Shown in pieces: positions 47,789-60,600 of a stretch of DNA of 64,000 nt. Source of the DNA: Membranipora membranacea (lineage: Eukaryota; Bryozoa; Gymnolaemata; Cheilostomatida; Membraniporidae); contig OU612065.1 of the NCBI GenBank assembly GCA_914767715.1, positions 39,122,001-39,186,000 on the forward strand. The letters run 5' to 3'. The notes beneath the pieces were generated by a model. It was not told the origin of the DNA and ran no database searches. It saw only the letters and a list, made by a program, of their open reading frames with translations. The position numbers and the translations under genes are program-made. The stretch's first letter is position 1; each line of letters starts with the position of its first letter.

Positions 47789-50700
47789 GGGCTGGTTAGT
47801 TTAGTTACTGGAGCTGCATCAGGATTGGGTCGGGCTACAGCAGAGCGGTAAGTGGGTAGCCTACAGGTTGGTTCTCAACGTGTGTATACTGACCATGTCG
47901 TAAATAATGTTCAGTAACCTCCAAAAAATGATTTCAATATAGGGCGTTTTATCTCATTCATGAGTAATTTTACACCTGGGCCTTAAAATACATTTTAGTC
48001 AATATATGCTTCTTCAGACTGAAGACCACCATTTATTTTTCTTTGTAGATTTGTTAAACAAGGCGCTCGGGTGGTAATATGTGACTTACCCTCTTCAGAT
48101 GGGGTGGCTGTCGCTAAGAGTTTAGGAGACTCTGCCTTATTTTGTGCAGTAGATGTAAGTCAATAGACAGTTTTCTGAGCTCTGATTTAGGCCTCAATTT
48201 TGAGTTGTCCTCTCTCCAGTTTGGTACTTTTAACCCACGCCGCATAGGAAAAACGTGCTGAAAAGAGGGTTATCTTGAAAACCGCTTATAATAGGATAAA
48301 AATTATTTCTCATTCAGAATCTGCAACATTGAAAACTCATATGGGCATAGTTTGGGAAATAATTATAGTATTTGGATAGTCAATTATAGCATTTTCCGCC
48401 TGTTTTGCGGACAATTTGGCAGAATCTTTCTTGTGTTTCGTCACTAAAATAAAGATTTATCAACATTTAAGCCTCCAATGAATTGGAAACCCTGTCTCAC
48501 ATGGTTTTCAATGGTGCAGACTCTGAATCAAAAATCATTTGTATCTTTACATTAGCGGTTTTCAATATAACCCTCTTTCAGCAGGTTTTTCCTATGTGGC
48601 ATGGGTTAAAAGTACCAAACTGGAGAGAGGACAACTCCGAATTGAGGCATAAATAAGAGCTCAGAAAACTGTCTATTCAACGATATAAATGTGTTCGATA
48701 CTAATATATTGCCATTCACAGATGGGGCAACTTTTGCAAGCTTCTATTTCCGTGTTGACAATATGTTTGGTCAATCATCTCAACTGTTTCACTTTAGGTA
48801 ACCTCTGAATCAGATGTCAAAAATGCACTGGATGCCACCAGAAGCACTTTTGGAAAACTAGATGCTGTAGTCAATTGCGCAGGGATAGGAATAGCTGTAC
48901 AGACGTTTAACTTCAACAAAATGAAGGCCCATAATCAGGATGAGTTTCTGAGAGTTCTCACGGTAAGATTTTATAAATAGACACTGCGTAATGCGGATGG
49001 ATGATTTTAACAATCAAACACATGTTCATAGGGATGAAAATACCTTTTGATTCTTAAAATTAATCCATGGATTGATTGCTTCTCCATTAGAATGCAAGCT
49101 CCCCAATTTCATGTTAAAGAAGCTTTATTCTAATTGGATGTTTACCCTTATACCTGTCACTATACTACAAACAGTCTATAAGTCAGGGCTCGGAGCCCCC
49201 AGATATTTGCAAACGCCCCCCCCCCCCGGCGAGGGAAATGCAGCTGTTAATGACAATAGCCTCATTTTATTCTGATCTGATCATGGAATTGGGATATAGT
49301 TGTGGTTAATATTATATTATATGGTATATTATTGTATACTATTCAGTGTTATTGTTAATGTAATAATGGTTTTAGTAGCCTGAGCCCCCCAGACTTTTGC
49401 CCCTCGTCCGACGGCCCCCCGGCGAGAGAAACTCTGTGAACAGTGCAGGATCTTGCTGGAGTTGTCTGCCCTTGAGTGTTATAAGTTAATCAAGGGGAGC
49501 ACTAAAACTGCAATATCTATTGATTTCTATTCATGCCACCTACTACATTGCTCCAGGTATGAGAGTTTTCCAGTCAGACTCTGGAAAAAGTAGCCTCATG
49601 TTTGGGAAATACCCATGAGCAGAGATATCCACTGCCAAGTAGTGAAGAAAATGTCAGCCAGAATTTCTTTCATTTTGAATAAGGGCGGTCATTCATGACA
49701 TTGACAAAAGGTCATACAATGTGTATTATTGGACCCTAGGCTATATGAAGTAAGATTAATGTAGAAGTAATGAGAGGAAAAATCCAAGCATATCCTGCAA
49801 AGTGCATAGACTATGGTTTTATTGGTCCCGTGTCTCAAAATTGCAGCGGAAATCAATTACAGAACCAAGATATAATTGTAATCAATTGTGTATTATACTG
49901 ATTGTTGTCATCAGTCATGATGGAGGTCGTAATGGTCTCTGGCTTCAAAATAATCAACGGAAATTTGATATTGTCAGAAGAATGCTAATAAATCAACCCA
50001 ATAATCTCATTATTAACTTTTTAAATGACACTATAAATAAGACAGTGTCTTTATCGTATATCGGATATCGTATATCGGTCTTGAAGAATACAAAAATAAT
50101 GAAAGATCATTATATTTTATGGCTACAATTTAGTATGAGAAAGAAAATGTTCTGATTCTTAATAATTCATTGTGAGAGGATCTAGGATAGTATCAAGAAT
50201 CAGTCAACTAGTCAATTAGTCAACAACAATGACTCTAAGATTTTGAAGCGAATGACCTCACATTGTACTATAGGGTTTGTTTCAGCGAGCATAAACACCC
50301 CATTATTGTATCTTACTAACAGGTGAATGCAGGTGGTACCTTCAATGTAATCAGACAGGCATGTGAGGTATTCGCTGCCAATGAGCCCGGCCCTGATGGA
50401 GAGAAAGGTGTGATTATAAACACTGCTAGTGTGGCAGCATTCGACGGGCAGCGAGGTCAGGCAGCGTACTCTGCCAGTAAAGGTGCTATTGTGGGTATGA
50501 CTCTACCCATAGCCAGAGATCTAGCCGCTGCAGGAATCAGGGTTAACACAATTGCTCCAGGTTTGTCAACATACTCTCAAATAACATGCTGCCGCTCGTT
50601 ATTTTGGTCACAGCAAGCGTATCGATTAGAAAATCTGATGGTCACCACACATGGAAGAAGGGAGTAATATTGGGTGCCAGTAGGGAGACTTACTTTTCAT

Positions 50701-51030
50701 TGTACCCCACAGTTTATTATTATTATTTGTACAATATGAAGTGTGATAGTGTATCGTTTAGTCATATGAACAATGTAATCAGCTCAACTTGTCATATAAT
50801 GAGAGGTCAATAGTTTGATAAAGCTTCTATTTTTTCCAGGCTTATTCGCAACACCATTGCTAGAATCACTTCCTGAGAAGGTTAAGAAATTCCTAGCTGA
50901 GACAGTGCCATTCCCCAAGAGACTAGGTTATCCCGATGAGTATGCTCAGCTAGTACAGTCTATAGTAGAGAATAACATGATGAACGGTGAGGTGATAAGA
51001 TTAGACGGAGCACTCAGGATGATGCCATAA
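47789..51030 (+). CDS. HSD17B10: HSD17B10, 3-hydroxyacyl-CoA dehydrogenase type 2 (first exon not found)
   Basis: A mitochondrial short-chain dehydrogenase oxidising 2-methyl-3-hydroxybutyryl-CoA and hydroxysteroids with NAD+; also the MRPP2 subunit of animal mitochondrial RNase P. Exons found: 47789-47847, 48049-48154, 48798-48962, 50323-50560, 50840-51030 (TAA); in phase, 253 codons, against 261 in human. Only about 8 N-terminal residues are missing, and they should lie on an upstream exon ending in phase 0. The frame before 47789 is closed by the TAG of the acceptor itself. Motifs: Rossmann TGAASGLG, acidic 'CDLP' for NAD choice, 'NCAG', catalytic Ser in 'NTASVAAF', YSASK with Tyr and Lys, '[10 protein letters not shown]', and the C-terminal '[14 protein letters not shown]' as in the human protein. 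Exon 5 read past its donor gives a spurious longer ORF to 50667. It converges with the fibulin gene. Confidence 0.93.
48162..48676. mobile_element. Fold-back element filling HSD17B10 intron 3
   Basis: Ends AATAGACAGTTTTCTGAGCT (48162-48181) and its complement (about 48657-48676). Arms also share CCAGTTTGGTACTTTTAACCC and AACCCTCTTT. It starts 7 nt after the exon 48049-48154 donor and occupies about 515 of the 643 bp of the intron. Confidence 0.88.
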
Positions 51031-51607
51031 TTCTTTATTTATAACACCAAACTAGATAATGGGTGCCAAATTTAAATCCAACCAAAAAACTTATTACTTC
51101 CTTGAGTATGATTAGAAATTTTCTTTAGAAATCCATATAATACTTATAAAGGTGGCCGCATGACAAGGCTTAATCCAGTATATGATGATTGAAATATATA
51201 GTTACCAATGTAAACAAATACGCTTCAAGTCAATTCACAATCACTATGTTCCCATGTGTCGATTTTGTAAGGATTTCGGGAGTAATCACCCCATGGAAAC
51301 GGCATTAAAATCAAATTCCGATTGTGACGAATGACTTTTTGGACGCGAATATCCATACTGTGTTTATTCGACCTATTTCCTAATTGGCGCTTGCACACAA
51401 TGCCTTCAAAGGGATTACACGCGGCAGGCCGGGGTTCAAGTCCCGGCCGCGGCAGATTCTTTTCATATTTTTCCCATCATGGGAATGGTTAGAATCCACT
51501 GGATTCTAACCATTCGAAATTGGAATGAACCACAAAATCGAAGCATGGGACCATAGTGATTGCATGGCATAGAACTTCAGGATTATATGGTGAGGACGCT
51601 TGAGAGA
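51031..51607. other. Convergent 3' gap of HSD17B10 and fibulin
   Basis: 577 bp. Contains TTTATT at 51363-51368 (AATAAA in fibulin sense, about 240 nt after its stop), a tRNA-like 3' module at 51421-51456, and a 16-bp perfect palindrome GGTTAGAATCCA/TGGATTCTAACC near 51484-51515. Confidence 0.6.
51421..51456 (+). other. tRNA-like T-arm/acceptor remnant
   Basis: GGGGTTCAAGTCCCGG resembles a B-box/T-arm and is followed by CCGCGGCA, like an acceptor 3' strand. No matching 5' acceptor strand (TGCCGCG) or good A-box was found upstream and the T-stem pairs imperfectly, so this is at most a tRNA relic or SINE fragment. Confidence 0.3.
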
Positions 51608-54600
51608 TCATTGAAGATAGTCAACCAGGTATGGGGAGACAAATACATTGACCACAGCTATTTGACTGGTGACGATGACCCTGTTTAGATTAGATGCCTC
51701 CATTCTTATTGTGAGAGTATAATCTTTAGGTCCGCTTATTGGTCTGTCCAGCTGAAGTGCACCTGTGAGATAAGGAGTATGCTGTAGTTATCATAACATT
51801 GTTGGTGCTGTTTCAACTTTGCCTTATCTGTCACAAAAATTATTAATCATCTAATCCAGCCCAGCATGAACTTTGGCAGCTTGGCTCATACAAACCTTTT
51901 TTATATATAAAGAATTGCAGGTTTCTCCTCAGTCTTGCAAACTATTACTTATCTTCAACAAATGTGGGATATAAATTTTTTAGCTGCAACTTTAATAACT
52001 TCATTACCTTTGTAAAGATTTTCTTGGGTGACACTAAACAAGTATTCCTCGTTTCCGCCGATGATCTGGAAGACTACATTGGGGTAGAATGCGTTAGAGC
52101 TGGAGTCGAATGAGAAAAGTGTGAGCGATCCGTTGGTCAATTTGTTTATCGTAGGCAAAGTTACAAAGTGATGAGACACCACGTTGGTGGAGTTCAGAAA
52201 ACAGTCCCAGTCTAACGGACGACTTGGACACGACTTGATACAGAAAACACCATTCTCTGCAGCATCACTGTGAAAACAGCATGGTGAATTAGCTTGGTAC
52301 AGTGTTTGTAGTGCTTAAATTTAAAAAATAGCTCAACCAAAATTTCTTAAACGCAAATGTACACGTATTATGTATAACTAATATCTGAGATATATAACTT
52401 GGTACTAAGGCAACGAAGATTATCCACAAAACGCCTGTGTTTATTATAATTATATCAAATGAAAAAGTATGTAATTTTTTAAAGGACACGAATCTTTGCG
52501 GGTTAGAGAAAACTATATAAAATGGAATCGTTGATAGGCCTATTAATTTTTGAATACCGGTAATATCAGGCTTGTATTATTGGGTCAAACTAAACTGTTA
52601 GGTATGATTAAATATAGCGTTAATCCTTCAGGATTGGGATGGGACTCTATACTTCCTCCCATGGGTCTACGGTGGCATATATTGTTATGGTCGCAGTAGC
52701 TGTGCCAAAGAAACCATCATCATTGTAGATGTTCATGCTGAGTTGGAGTTGGATATCTTGGTTGCCTTGTATTGGCAGCACCACAGACACAACTGCAATG
52801 TTCTGCTCGGCAGGATCAACCTTCAGCTGGAAATTGTCTTTTGTGACCGCGATAGAGTTGCTTGCCAACCCGGCTACAGATTTGATGTCTAGTTCGAATT
52901 CGATTCTTGGGTATGTGTCGGGTCCTCTCATTGTGAAGAGCTCAGTGGGGATTCTGATTCGTGAAGCTCGGAGGGTTAGGAAGTTAAATGAAAGCGAGAG
53001 CGGAGCAGTCAAACATTCCACATTGCCCTGAGGGCAGACAAATGTCTGACGAGCGCATCTTACACTGCTCCTGTAAAACAATCCATTCAAAAGCTTTTAG
53101 CATTAAAATAGTCTGCAAAAGCCTGGTCTATACTTATAGACTTATATTTTTGTTCTAAACCATTGCAAGATTAAATTTGGCCAGGATTTAATAATGATAA
53201 GTGTCTATGCTCTATATAGGCAATGCAATGAAATGAGAATCAATCAAACCTTAAGAAACAAGCATGGTCAAAAAATAAATGCTAATGCTGTCAGTTCATT
53301 ACTGAGCTAGAATCAGACTCTGTATTAGCTTCAAATCAGCCTGCAATCTGGCGTCGGATATAATATAATGCAAAACAATGCCATAACTCCAAAACAGCCA
53401 TGCCAACCATACAAAGCAGCAGTTTAATCAAAGTTCACCATACCTCGTTAGACTGTCCTGGGCGAGTGCAAAGTATCTGGGACATGACACAATGTTACAT
53501 TTGTAGCTGCCTCGTGTGTTGATACACACTTGGTTAGGTCCGTTACATCCTGCCAGGCCTTCGCTGCATTCATCAACATCTGGTAAAGACAAGATAGAAT
53601 CACATGAGCTTATATATACATATACATACATACATACAGATGCTTCCAGGTATAGAGAGTCCGGTTGACATACTATGTGTACATGGGAGCCTTTGAGACA
53701 ATCACTTATCTAGAAATTCCACGTATATATTTTCTAAAGAAAGGCTTGAGCTATTTGCATATTGGTGGAATATAGCCGTATCCATTCAGTTCTAGAGGCA
53801 ACATAAAACCCCACAATCCACAACCCAACGATCAATAATTGACCTCGGTGGAATGCTGTGAGCTTCTCTTACCTAGACATTCTCTAGCGTTCTCACTGAG
53901 TCTGAATCCAGGAGGACAGGTACATCTGAAGGATCCGGGTACATTCTCACAGAATCCATTACAAAGTCTACCTCTCGTCGCAGATAGCTGACACTCATTT
54001 ACATCTAAATATACAAATCATAAATGAAACAAGTCTCACTGAATATTATAGAACTATCTCCTTAGCGCTATATTGAGAAAAAAACTGCATATCATAGGAA
54101 CGTGACTGATGCAGTCTTTTATTGACCAGATTCTTTTTCACATCATCAGGTACGACACAAACTTTGCTCGGGATCCTGATTGGGCCATAATGGTCCATTT
54201 ATTCATCAATTAGAACAAATTTGGTTGGTCATTGTAATAACCATATTAAGCTGACAGTAGTTGGATTGTTACCTTCACATGTTCTTTTATCATCAGCCAA
54301 TCTAAATCCAGGTCTACATCTGCACTGATGACCTCCCCATACATTGTGACAGGTATGGTGACATATATTTGGGGTCAAACATTCATTCTTGTCTACAAAA
54401 AGGGTAAAATAAAGAGTTATCTTACCACATTGAAAAGAGCACAACTCAAGCAATAACTCAATCAAGCTCTCTTGGTTCATTTTCTGAAAGTTATCTTTAA
54501 CGTAAAATCTGTATTTGTTGCAATTGTTGCATCTACTAGCGAGTGCTCATTCCTTACCCTGACACGCTCTGCCGTTAGCGATAGACTCAAATCCTTCTTT

Positions 54601-57600
54601 ACACTGACACTTGAATGATCCTGGCGTGTTCACACACTTCGAGTTCATAGGACTACAAAACTGTCCGACAGATCTACTGCATTCATCTATGTCTAGAGAA
54701 ATAAACAACAATGGGTGATGATCTGTAACAGAGCTGGCGTTTGAATTTAACCCCACCAGTATCTGCCTAATAAACCAGCAGAGGATGGAGTCGTGTACTA
54801 CTTTTTACATGATATCAATGATAGCCACATTATTATAATATGAAAATAAGGTAGTCCTCAAGCACCTACCAGATCACAGGTATGGCATGTAATGTATTAC
54901 TGTACATATTGTTGAAATAGAGGGCCGAAAGAAGATATATGTTTTTAACTACACCATTTATGAACATGCTTTGAGTGAGAACAGAGCTAACCTTGACATG
55001 TGTTAGACACAGAGTTCAAGGTGTAACCAGTATCACATTGACATCTAAAGGATCCTTGTGTGTTGGAACAATGATCTCTATTCTGACAGTTATGTGTGCC
55101 CCTTTTACATTCATCGATGTCTGTAATACCAATGCAAAATAACACAAGTTCAAGACTGTATGATATGGGCATCACTATGCAAATGCGCCTAAAAGAATAT
55201 CCACCTGCTATTGATATATGTAGGGCTTAACCAAGCATTGGTATACATCGTCAAATTGTTTTTTTCCCGATCAGGAAACACAGCTGTGACGGACAGGAGA
55301 AGCAAACAACAATGTGATTAGTTGCTGTTTAGTAAGAAACAGAAGATTGGGCTGCCCCTAAAGAGGGACGCAAGGTGCCCTAAATCCTCATACTGAGAAT
55401 GTGATACATCCTAGAGAACTAGAATGCATCCTAGAGGTGAAGCCATAGAAGACGTCCTAATCATGGGTGTGCAGCAAGCTGCCAATGATTTTGATCTTAG
55501 CCAATAGGCCGAGAAGCGATTAGTTAGATTCTTTCTTTCTGTACAGACAACATTTCTTTTAGCCCATAGAAATAGCATAAAATCCTAAGTACAGGGAGAC
55601 AGTGTGTAAGAGCTACTCTACGGATAGTTAGGATAGTAAGACCATACCAACACAAGTGGTGCCCCTAGAGTCCACCTCGTATCCATTATAACACCTCAGC
55701 CTACTCTGACTCCGACATGTATAAGATCCCTGTGTATTAACACATCTCTCTGAGGAGCGACACGGCGGGTCAAACAAACACTCATCCACATCTGAGGAGA
55801 TAACCATGAAACTATCACCAGATCGGATAGACAGAATAGATTATGTTTGCTATTTAATTTGTGGGATTAATAATGACGATAGATAGAAAGAGTTAAAGTG
55901 CATTTATTTTTAAATCTGTGAGAGAAGTTATTGTCACTTTTGTCAGCGGATTGAGCTGACTGCAGTTCATGGCTAGATGCGTGGCAATAAAATCTCACTC
56001 GATGCTAATTGTTAACTTTCAAAACGAACACCAATTCTCCACATTTCAAATAAATGACTTTTAGAATAGAGTTTATACTGTGTTGAAACATCTGAATTTG
56101 TTGATAGACTAGTTCATCATATAATCAGAGTTTTAAAAACATTAGCAAATTACATTATACAAAACCTGTTTCAGTTCTCATCAAAAAAGTAAGGTGCCGA
56201 AACTCGATTGGGAATTACATAGAATAAAAATGTACCTTCACAGCTACGACTGAGTTCAGAATAGGAGAATCCTCGATCACACTGAGAGACACCAACACAC
56301 ACTCCATTAGTAAGGTTTAGCCTCTGTCCAGGAGAGCACGACTTGTATTCACAGCGAAATGAGCCCGGTACATTGTTACATGTAAAGGCTGGTCCACAGT
56401 TATGAGTTCCAACCTGGCATTCATTAATATCTATGAAATAAGAAACAACAAAACTAAAGACTAGGGTGTAGTGCGTTAAGGTTTGATGACTGGATTAGAT
56501 ACATATAAGCTTTTCTTTTTGTGTCTCTTTATTATAATTACTCTACCACAATGTAATGATTTGGAAGAGTACTGGTAATATCCTATATCTAGGCCTTTTG
56601 TTAAATATTTATGGCATTTTTTACATGACAACATGTTAATAGGTCCTCAGGTGATAATGCTAAATTTTAATTATAATTGCTAGTGCACACAGGCTCACCG
56701 ATGCAGACTTGGGACGACTCTTGTAGTGAGTATCCAGTACCACAGCTGATGTGTCGTCTGCATGTGTAAGATCCCATTGTATTCTCACATCTCTGTCCGA
56801 TATCACAGTCATTCTGCCCTGTCGCGCACTCGTCCACGTCTTTGAAAATGTACACAAACCACTGTACTTGTCGGCATCAGGTAAAATATTTCTCAACAGT
56901 TTTAAACAGCATTCCTTAATTTTAGCAAATATTGATAAGACATTACATATTAAGGATCAATAAAAATAAATCATGAGTTGTGAGCCGGCTGTTTGCTGTC
57001 GAGAGTTGTTTGTACTTGACTGTGCATGTCCTTGAAAGATTGAGTGTAAACTTATATTATAGCAGGGAAAAGCTCTGTGAACTATAGGCTAGCAAGCAAT
57101 TGTGTCAACTAAGTGCAGTTGAGGCTGCAGTTAAATCTAAAATTGTGTGTCTAACTAGATACTACCTTCACATATGTTGGTTTCTGGGATATAAGCCATT
57201 CCAGGAGCGCACTCACAGCGGTGACTTCCCTGCACATTTACACATGTGAATGTGTCTGAACAGTTATGTAGCAACACTGAAATGCATTCATCTAGATCTA
57301 GAAAAGCAATGTTTGCATGCAAATATAAGCCAAGCAAAATATATCGGGTAAAGCAGGTAGTAGCAGGGAAAGCAGCATACTAGGCAAAATAGAATCAGAT
57401 GCAAGACAGAACTTCAATCCAGTGTCTTCAATGATATTTACAGTATTAGATTTCTTCAGATACTGTTGTTATATAAAGCATAGGAATGAGACCTGACATT
57501 TTCATTGCTATTTCATTTGAAAAAGCGGGTTTGCCAAAATTTATTCCTCACATCCATATGTCTGAAACCTCCGAATTACCTTCACAAACATTGCTGATGA

Positions 57601-60600
57601 CGTTATGAGCGTATCCTTGAGGACACATGGAGTTCAGTGGTCTATTAGACACACACAGTTTCATCAGATGGTCGTAGATTTGTCCTGATCCACAGCCGAC
57701 CTCTCCCACTGCGGATTGCATAGTACTACTGTAATACAGGGTCATTCAACAGGTTCACATTATAGAAGTATAATTTGACATCAGTAGCAAAAGTGATGCA
57801 AAACTAGTTGTGACTAGCAAAAACTCAACATATAAAGCCAAAACATAGTTATCAATTTCATAAGAATGAGTGATACACTGCTGTAAATACCTTGCACATG
57901 AACAGACCTTAAATTCTCTACTGAACATCTTGTAACTTTATCTGAAGCTAATACTGACCTGATACATGCTCTGGTGGCCCTGTCATATTTCTCACCAGGC
58001 TGACAGGTGATTCTCACACATGTGTATCCTCCCTGTGTGTTCTTACAGTTCTCATAGTCAGTACAGTCATCTAATCCTTGTGCACACTCATTGATATCTG
58101 TGTAAAATCAATTGAAACTCATTAATTTTTGTTTCTGGGAGTTATGGTCATTGTGTGCATGTGAAGATAACTCTTTTCTCAAATAACTATAATTTAGCGA
58201 TCTTTTATAAGCAATGTTCTGAGCAACTTACAGGCAAATGTAGGGGGCCTATGATTTTTATATAATTTTTTTTGTAGTGATATTTACCAGTTACTGAGCG
58301 AACAGAGCAGTACAATGCAAGTAAACCTAGCTTTGATGACTCAATTATCAAAGATGCATCATCGCATACATACCTTCACATCTGTAGCCTCTTATAAGTC
58401 TATAACCGCTATCCACACATCTACACATGGGTCGACTAGCTCTCATATAGCACTGAGCAGAGCTGTCACAGGGGTTTTCACTCTCACATGTCGGCTGTCT
58501 CACTGTAATCAATACAATGTCATGTAAAATATGTGATGATTGGTGCTCAAAGCTCTAAAGTTTGGATACTCCAATTAAAGTCACTGATTAATTGACTATA
58601 TTTTACTTTGAAGCCAGACTTCTAAGCTGAAAACTAGTACACTTTTTGAAGTCAAAAGTCTGATAATAACCATGTTCAACACAGATCATGACTGTACAAT
58701 CCTAAGGAATAAATATATCCATCTGGTCACATAAATACGGATAAATATTTCTATTAAATCGTGTGGGTTTTGTAGAAGATGCTAGATGATAGCGTTACAC
58801 AAGCATGTGTATGTGATGAACAATATGTCAGGTTAGTGTAGGCTGGAAAATTAAAATCTCTATTTTTTGATTCAGTCATGCGTAATTTAAAATACTAATC
58901 AGCTAAAATATGGTTTTTTTCCTGATGGTCGAAAAACTAATAATTCATACAGACGACATTCAGCACTTCCCCTTTCTCTAAATGAACAGCAGCATGGCAT
59001 CCATTGGCTGCTGCACTCCCAGGATGTCACAGCAGCATAGCATCCATTGGCTGCTGCACTCCCAGGATGTCATAGCAATGATTCAATAAGATAACACAAC
59101 AAAGAGGGATTGTTTACCAGTTATAATTGATCACAAAAAAATGATATTTGATACACGAAACCAGCTGTCCCACATAACATGCACTTTATTCGGTGGGTAG
59201 CGTCAGACATATTTAAACAATTCTTATAATTGCCTATGCTAAAAAACTGACACCAGTTTCTAGCCATTTCACGTTGCCAATGAACCTTTACTTTTTCTCT
59301 GTTTTTTTTTTTATGGAACACGCAATATGGAAAATCCATTGGTGAAGATTGAAGCAAATCATTGAAACTAGAAGATTGGGGGCACAAGTTGTGCTGGCTT
59401 ATGGTTTAACCTAGAAAATTGCTCTAAGTCACTGAGAGTCACCACCAAGGCTTTAAAGATACTCACATGATTTGACACAGTTTCTCTGATTAGCACTCAG
59501 CTCAAAGCCTCGTCTGCACGTACACCTGAACTTGTTAGGTCTGTCAGGAGCGTCGTGACAGTAGTGCTCACATAGAGCGGAGGAGAACTTGTCACAAATA
59601 CCTCCTGGGAGATGTATGGGCTCAACATCAGGTGAGACTGTAGTGAACACAGACTGTGGGGTCGTAGTTATACCTGCAATATAAATTTTGGTGTCCATAC
59701 TACCGAGGTGTAAACCTAAAAGCTGTTAACACCATCAGTAGACGCAACCTTTAAAGAATCGTGCGGATTCGGTCTTAGAAATTGCAAGCATAATCGAACA
59801 ATGATAGCCATTCATGCAGGTAACTGCCAAATTTGTGAGCTGTCTCAATTTTTGTATCGCATATCGAACGAAAAATCAAATCATATCGTAAAAAGCGTAT
59901 CGGTCTGCCTAATAATGACCAAATTAAGCTACCTGGATGCCACGTACTATAAACACATTTTTGTGAGAGTATCTGTTTTATCTAGACAATATAAATACAT
60001 AGTAAGGATATATCTTCTGTGATATAAATACAAGGCATTTGTTGTCTGACCTGTATTAGCAGATGTAGAATTACAGCAGGTATAAAAAGATTCACAGCAG
60101 TTTGGAGAATCAGTGCATATCCTCCCTGATTGTTCAAACAATTCACAGTTCTCTCCCGATGACGCAGCTAACATTCCAAGCTGACAGCATTGACAGCATT
60201 CCTGTAAAAAGTCCATTGATATAGATAAAGTTCAATTTAACTGTTACACTTATAGTGAACTCATATATGCGGTTTATGGGTTTATGGTTTATCGCTGTAG
60301 ACAAATTCCAGCAAGAAATATACCCCATATATTTTATTGAAAATTGACAAACTTTGTTGACTTTTTATGAAGACAGGAAGCGCAGATGTGTCACAGAAAT
60401 TAACTCATTTGCAACTTAATGACCTCTGAACAAAAGGGACATTGTTTTCAAATGATTCTCTACACTGCTAATCTGTGTGCATGATTCAGAAAACAAAAAC
60501 TGACTGTATGAAGAAGGCAGCATCAAGCCGTAATTACTGAGTATATTTCCCCTAATTAGCCGTTATGACAACTGTTATGTAGTTTGATGAGCTACGGGAT

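Noticed and set aside
47616-47804. ORF starting at 47616 as the N-terminus of HSD17B10
   Set aside because: It reaches the exon at 47789 in the wrong frame and ends in a stop; using the GTATGAG donor would require an intron of about 28 nt, which is implausible.
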